64,000 nt of DNA from Actibacterium sp. MT2.3-13A (lineage in GTDB: Bacteria > Pseudomonadota > Alphaproteobacteria > Rhodobacterales > Rhodobacteraceae): NCBI RefSeq assembly GCF_018139985.1, contig NZ_JAGSOU010000003.1:124001-188000 (forward strand), in the 5' to 3' direction. Position 1 is the stretch's first letter; the number at the start of each line of letters is the position of its first letter. The position numbers and the translations under genes are program-made. Shown here one piece after another: positions 59,965-64,000 of the stretch. The notes below the pieces were generated by a model, which was not told the origin of the DNA, made no database searches, and saw only the letters and a program-made list of their open reading frames with translations.

Positions 59965-61326
59965 ATGTCTGGCATACTGAGTTTCGAGGAACTGAAGGCC
60001 CAGGTCGCGGCCGGCGCTGTGGATACGGTTCTGGTCTGCCTCGTCGACATGCAGGGCCGCCTGATGGGCAAGCGCTTCCACGCCGGGCATTTCGTCGCCA
60101 GCGCCTGGGAGGAAACCCATTGCTGCAACTACCTGCTGGCGACCGACCTGGCCATGTCCACGCCGGAGGGCTTCGCCGCCACCAGCTGGCGGCGCGGCTA
60201 TGGCGACTATGTGATGAAGCCGGACCTGAGCACGCTGCGCCCGATGCCCTGGCTGGAGGGCACGGTGATGGTGCTGTGCGACGTCCTCGACCATCACACC
60301 CACCAGGAGATCCCGCATTCGCCCCGCGCGGTGCTGAAACGGCAGCTGAAGCGGCTGGAGGAGATGGGCTACGAGGCGATGATGGCCTCGGAGCTGGAAT
60401 TCTTCCTCTTCGAGAAGAGCTTCGAGGAGATCCGCAAGGGCGGCTACCGCGACCTCGCGACCCTCTCGGGCTACAACGAGGATTACCACATCCTGCAGAC
60501 CACCAAGGAAGAGCACGTCATGCGCCCGCTGCGCAATCACCTGTGGAACGCGGGCATCCCGGTGGAGAACACCAAGGGCGAGGCCGAGGCCGGGCAGGAG
60601 GAGCTGAACATCAAATATGCCCCCGCGCTGGACACCGCCGACTACCACACCATCGCCAAGCACGCGGCCAAGGAAATCGCCTGGCAGCAGGGCCGTGCCG
60701 TGACCTTCCTGCCGAAATGGCATCACGACAAGGTGGGCTCGTCCAGCCATGTGCACCAGTCGCTGTGGCAGGACGGCAAGCCGGCCTTCCATGACCCCGA
60801 GGACAGCCTCGGCATGTCGGCGCTGATGAAGAGCTACGTCGCGGGGTTGCTGAAATACGCCGCCGACTACACCTATTTCCTGGCCCCCTACATCAACAGC
60901 TACAAGCGCTTCCAGCGCGGCACCTTCGCGCCGACGCGGATCATCTGGTCGATCGACAACCGCACTGCCGGCTTCCGCCTCTGCGGCGACGGGACCAGGG
61001 CGGTGCGGATCGAATGCCGGGTCGGCGGTTCGGACATCAACCCCTATCTGGCGATGGCGTCGATGCTGGCGGCGGGCATCCGCGGGATCGAGGAGCGACT
61101 GGAGCTGGAGCCGCCCTTCAAGGGCGACGCCTATGAGGGCGAAGGCGCCCATATCCCCCACACCCTGCGCGACGCGCGCGAGGCCCTGATGGGCTCGGCC
61201 ATGCTGCGCGCGGCGATGGGCGACGACGTGATCGACCATTACGCCCGCGCGGCGGAGTGCGAGATCGAGGATTTCAACCGCGTGGTCACCGATTACGAGG
61301 TGGCGCGCGGGTTCGAACTGGCCTGA
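59965..61326 (+). CDS. Glutamine-synthetase-like gamma-glutamyl ligase
   Basis: A 453-residue glutamine-synthetase-superfamily enzyme of the GlnA-like/PuuA/IpuC type. Metal and substrate motifs are present: ASELEFFLF, EAEAGQEELNIKYA, SSSHVHQSLW (GSGMHVHQ in true GS) and NRTAGFRL. The loop changes suggest an amine other than ammonia is joined to glutamate. Placed with a TRAP importer, an aldehyde dehydrogenase and an Fe-type alcohol dehydrogenase, it could gamma-glutamylate an imported amine or amino alcohol. Not the housekeeping GlnA, since glnB is absent and the sequence is divergent. Confidence 0.84.
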   Translation: MSGILSFEELKAQVAAGAVDTVLVCLVDMQGRLMGKRFHAGHFVASAWEETHCCNYLLATDLAMSTPEGFAATSWRRGYGDYVMKPDLSTLRPMPWLEGTVMVLCDVLDHHTHQEIPHSPRAVLKRQLKRLEEMGYEAMMASELEFFLFEKSFEEIRKGGYRDLATLSGYNEDYHILQTTKEEHVMRPLRNHLWNAGIPVENTKGEAEAGQEELNIKYAPALDTADYHTIAKHAAKEIAWQQGRAVTFLPKWHHDKVGSSSHVHQSLWQDGKPAFHDPEDSLGMSALMKSYVAGLLKYAADYTYFLAPYINSYKRFQRGTFAPTRIIWSIDNRTAGFRLCGDGTRAVRIECRVGGSDINPYLAMASMLAAGIRGIEERLELEPPFKGDAYEGEGAHIPHTLRDAREALMGSAMLRAAMGDDVIDHYARAAECEIEDFNRVVTDYEVARGFELA

Positions 61327-61337
61327 TTGAGGACACC

Positions 61338-62720
61338 ATGAGCCAAACACTGAAATGCATCTCGCCGATCGACGGATCGGTCTATGCCGAGCGTGAGACG
61401 CTCAGCGCCGAGGCCGCGCGCACCGCGGCCGCGCGGGCCCGCGCGGCGCAGGCGGCCTGGGCCGCCCGCCCCCTGCAGGAGCGGATCGAGCTGGTGCTCG
61501 CGGGCGTCGCCGCCGTCGGCGCGATGAATGACGAGGTGGTGCCGGAACTGGCGCACATGATGGGCCGCCCGGTGCGCTACGGCGGCGAGTTCGGCGGCTT
61601 CAACGAGCGCGCCAGTTACATGGCCGGCATCGCCGGCGAGGCGCTGGCCAATATCGAGGTGGGCGAGGACGCTACCTTCAAGCGCTACATCCGGCGCGTG
61701 CCGCTGGGCGTGGTGCTGGTGGTGGCGCCTTGGAACTACCCCTACATGACCGCGATCAACACCGTCGCGCCGGCGCTGATCGCGGGCAACACGGTGATGC
61801 TGAAACACGCCACGCAGACCCTGCTGGTGGGCGAGAGGATGGCGCGCGCCTTCCATTCGGCGGGCGTGCCCGAGGACGTGTTCCAGAACGTGTTTCTCGA
61901 CCACGACACCACCTCGGGGCTGATCGCGGGCAACGCCTTCGATTTCGTGAACTTCACCGGATCGGTCGGCGGCGGCCGCGCGATCGAGCGCGCGGCGGCG
62001 GGCACCTTCACCGGCGTCGGGCTGGAACTGGGCGGCAAGGATCCCGGCTATGTCATGGAGGACGCCGATCTTGACGCGGCGGTCGCCACGCTGATCGACG
62101 CGGCGATGTTCAACTCGGGCCAGTGCTGCTGCGGGATGGAGCGGCTCTATGTCCACGAAAGCCTGTTCGACGCCTTCATCGAAAAGGCGGTGAAGATCGT
62201 GAAGGGCTACAAGCTGGGCAACCCGCTGGACCCCGATACCTCGATCGGGCCGATGGCCAACATCCGCTTCGCGCGCGAGGTGCGCGCCCAGATCGGCGAG
62301 GCGCTGGCCGCCGGCGCCGTGGCGCATATCGAGACCTTCGCCGAGGATGACGGTGGCGCCTATCTCACGCCGCAGATCCTGACGGGCGTCACCCACGACA
62401 TGCGGGTGATGCGCGATGAAAGCTTCGGCCCGGTCGTGGGGATCATGCCGGTCAAGGACGACGAAGAGGCGATTGCGCTGATGAACGACAGCGTTTTCGG
62501 CCTGACCGCGTCTCTCTGGACCCGCGACCTGGAACGTGCCGAACGGGTGGGCGACCGGATCGAGACCGGCACCGTCTTCCTCAACCGCGCCGATTACCTC
62601 GATCCCGGCCTGTGCTGGACCGGCTGCAAGCAGACCGGCCGCGGCGGCGGGCTGTCGGTGATCGGCTATCACAACCTGACCCGTCCGAAATCCTACCATC
62701 TGAAAAAGGTGACAGCATGA
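61338..62720 (+). CDS. NAD(P)+-dependent aldehyde dehydrogenase
   Basis: A 460-residue ALDH-superfamily enzyme with APWNYPY, NFTGSVGGG, general base Glu230 (LELGGKDPG) and catalytic Cys264 in NSGQCCCG, 34 residues after the base as expected. The run of three cysteines at the active site is unusual. Start ATG 61338 follows GAGGACACC. The stop overlaps the alcohol dehydrogenase start by 4 bp, so the two oxidations (alcohol to aldehyde to acid) are coupled genetically. Confidence 0.89.
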   Translation: MSQTLKCISPIDGSVYAERETLSAEAARTAAARARAAQAAWAARPLQERIELVLAGVAAVGAMNDEVVPELAHMMGRPVRYGGEFGGFNERASYMAGIAGEALANIEVGEDATFKRYIRRVPLGVVLVVAPWNYPYMTAINTVAPALIAGNTVMLKHATQTLLVGERMARAFHSAGVPEDVFQNVFLDHDTTSGLIAGNAFDFVNFTGSVGGGRAIERAAAGTFTGVGLELGGKDPGYVMEDADLDAAVATLIDAAMFNSGQCCCGMERLYVHESLFDAFIEKAVKIVKGYKLGNPLDPDTSIGPMANIRFAREVRAQIGEALAAGAVAHIETFAEDDGGAYLTPQILTGVTHDMRVMRDESFGPVVGIMPVKDDEEAIALMNDSVFGLTASLWTRDLERAERVGDRIETGTVFLNRADYLDPGLCWTGCKQTGRGGGLSVIGYHNLTRPKSYHLKKVTA

Positions 62721-63862
62721 GCCTGACTGCAAACTGGTCCTACCCGACCGCTATCAAGTTCGGCGCAGGCCGCATCGGGGAACTGCCCGCGGCCTGCGCG
62801 CAGGCCGGCATCAAGCGCCCGCTGCTGGTCACCGACCGCGGGCTTGCCGGCCTGCCGATCACCGCGCGGACCCTCGATATCCTGGAGGCGGCGGGACTTG
62901 GCCGCGCGCTGTTCGGCGAGGTCGATCCGAACCCGAACGAAAAGAACCTCGATGCCGGCGTCGCGGCCTACAAGGCGGGCGGCCATGACGGGGTGATCGC
63001 CTTTGGCGGGGGCTCGGGGCTGGACCTGGGCAAGATGGTCGCCTTCATGGCCGGCCAGACGCGGCCGGTGTGGGATTTCGAGGATATCGGCGATTGGTGG
63101 ACGCGCGCGGATGCTGACGCCATCGCGCCGATCATCGCCGTGCCCACCACCGCCGGAACCGGGTCGGAGGTGGGGCGCGCCAGCGTCATCACGAATTCGG
63201 AAACGCACGCGAAAAAGATCATCTTCCACCCCAAGGTCCTGCCGAGCGTGGTGATCTGCGACCCCGAGCTGACCGTGGGCATGCCGAAATTCATCACTGC
63301 GGGCACCGGGCTCGACGCTTTCGCCCATTGCGTGGAGGCGTTCAGCTCGCCCTTCTACCACCCGATGAGCCAGGGCATCGCGCTGGAGGGCATGCGGCTG
63401 GTCAAGGAGTATCTGCCGCGCGCCTATGCCGACGGCGCCGATCTTGAGGCCCGCGCGCAGATGATGAGCGCGGCAGCGATGGGCGCCACCGCCTTCCAGA
63501 AAGGCCTGGGCGCGATCCACGCCATGAGCCACCCCATCGGCGCGCATTTCAATACCCATCACGGCACCACCAACGCGGTCTGCATGCCCGCCGTGCTGGC
63601 GTTCAACGGCCCCGCCATCGCCGAACGCTTCGCCGCCGCGGCGGCCTATCTGGGCATCGCCGGGGGCCTCGACGGGTTCCGTGCCTTCGTGCAGGAATTC
63701 AACGACAGCCTCGGCATCCCGCGCAAACTGTCGGAACTTGGCGTGACGGAAGAGAGCATCCCCGAACTGGTCAAGGGCGCGATCATCGACCCCTCCTGCG
63801 GTGGCAACCCCGTGGCGCTGACCGAGGAGAACCTGACCGCGCTGTTCCACGCCGCGCTCTGA
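62717..63862 (+). CDS. Iron-containing alcohol dehydrogenase
   Basis: A 381-residue Fe-ADH (group III) with the NAD-binding GGGSGLDLGK, TTAGTGSEVG and the metal ligands in DAFAHCVEAF and GAIHAMSHPIGAHFNTHHG. It oxidises a primary alcohol or amino-alcohol derivative to the aldehyde used by the upstream ALDH. Last gene of the RpiR-side operon; a strong hairpin follows at 63890-63929. Its substrate is inferred from the pathway model only. Confidence 0.89.
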   Translation: MSLTANWSYPTAIKFGAGRIGELPAACAQAGIKRPLLVTDRGLAGLPITARTLDILEAAGLGRALFGEVDPNPNEKNLDAGVAAYKAGGHDGVIAFGGGSGLDLGKMVAFMAGQTRPVWDFEDIGDWWTRADADAIAPIIAVPTTAGTGSEVGRASVITNSETHAKKIIFHPKVLPSVVICDPELTVGMPKFITAGTGLDAFAHCVEAFSSPFYHPMSQGIALEGMRLVKEYLPRAYADGADLEARAQMMSAAAMGATAFQKGLGAIHAMSHPIGAHFNTHHGTTNAVCMPAVLAFNGPAIAERFAAAAAYLGIAGGLDGFRAFVQEFNDSLGIPRKLSELGVTEESIPELVKGAIIDPSCGGNPVALTEENLTALFHAAL

Positions 63863-63889
63863 TCCGCACCGAGAGGCGCAGATCGTCAT

Positions 63890-63929
63890 CCCCGCCGTCC
63901 GGGACGCCCGCGCGCGCCGGACGGCGGGG
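63890..63929. terminator. Bidirectional hairpin between convergent genes
   Basis: A perfect 13-bp stem (63890-63902 with 63917-63929, CCCCGCCGTCCGG and its complement) with a 14-nt loop lies between the Fe-ADH stop and the stop of a minus-strand gene. It is well placed to terminate both transcripts. Confidence 0.7.
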
Positions 63930-63931
63930 GC

Positions 63932-64000
63932 TCACTCCAGCGCCGCCACGATCGCATCCAGCCCCTCGGTCAGGGCGGCGGGGCCGGGTTGCAGGATCAG
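63932..64000 (-). CDS. C-terminal end of an unidentified protein
   Basis: Only the last 22 codons and the stop (63932-63934) of a minus-strand gene lie in the window; the tail reads LILQPGPAALTEGLDAIVAALE. The QPGP...L..GLDA pattern resembles the C-termini of metal-siderophore or cobalamin-type periplasmic binding proteins, but this is too short to assign. Supported as coding by the convergent terminator just beyond its stop. Confidence 0.45.
   Translation of the reverse strand: MILQPGPAALTEGLDAIVAALE

Noticed and set aside
1-64000. CRISPR arrays, insertion sequences, prophage, tRNA or rRNA genes
   Set aside because: No regularly spaced repeats, transposase, integrase or phage proteins, and no recognisable tRNA or rRNA sequence was seen in a reading by eye; a short tRNA could still be missed without a search tool.

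Overview
The window is a GC-rich, tightly packed chromosomal segment of an alphaproteobacterium, most probably of the Rhodobacterales. The evidence is the codon style, the Tat-exported binding proteins, the TRAP and polyamine/opine-type ABC transporters, and the GtsABC-like sugar transporter. This placement is an inference from gene content; no rRNA or tRNA gene is present to test it. About 60 genes fill almost all of the 64 kb, mostly in operons with 1-26 bp overlaps. No insertion sequence, phage gene, CRISPR array or origin was seen.

Layout. (1) 1-3451: copper homeostasis, with a DUF302 gene (partial) and copZ on the minus strand, divergent from copA-cueR, and two back-to-back CueR-type promoters between them. 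(2) 3462-7665, minus: a glucose/mannose-type ABC importer. (3) 7977-12135, minus: hyuB-hyuA-cupin, an ATP-dependent hydantoinase/oxoprolinase-type ring hydrolase, followed by a divergent AraC regulator. (4) 13264-19790: a LysR regulator divergent from pxpA-accB-accC-pxpB-pxpC and a signal-less binding-protein paralogue. The four middle proteins together supply every domain of a urea-carboxylase-type biotin enzyme. (5) 19796-30257: a tandem-winged-helix GntR regulator, a polyamine/opine-type ABC importer with two ATPases, two short-chain dehydrogenases, a NodB-fold amidohydrolase, a small CxxC protein and a CobW GTPase. (6) 30297-35571: amidase plus a second hyuA-hyuB pair. (7) 35721-44873: amiC-amiR, an ANTAR-type antitermination leader, a nitrilase-family amidase, an amide/urea-type ABC importer with a permease-ATPase fusion, and a second amidase. 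(8) 44883-53039: an XRE-cupin regulator divergent from a branched-chain-amino-acid-type importer with an M20 peptidase and a third amidase. (9) 53159-55071: the bioMNY biotin importer. (10) 55079-63862: an RpiR regulator divergent from an N-formylglutamate-amidohydrolase-like gene, a TRAP importer, a glutamine-synthetase-like ligase, an aldehyde dehydrogenase and an iron alcohol dehydrogenase.

Read together, from about 8 kb to 64 kb this is a catabolic island for C-N bonds: linear amides, cyclic amides/ureides/lactams and probably amino alcohols. Each uptake system is paired with its own hydrolases and its own regulator (AraC, LysR, GntR, AmiR, XRE-cupin, RpiR). The biotin importer fits the presence of a biotin-dependent carboxylase.

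The strongest candidates for undescribed biology are the split urea-carboxylase-like enzyme coupled to PxpA, the AmiC/AmiR leader that would switch on the nitrilase-amide transporter operon by antitermination, the CobW/CxxC/NodB-amidohydrolase trio, and the RpiR-controlled gamma-glutamylation-like pathway. All five exported solute-binding-protein genes are followed by a strong GC hairpin, whereas the signal-less paralogue is not.
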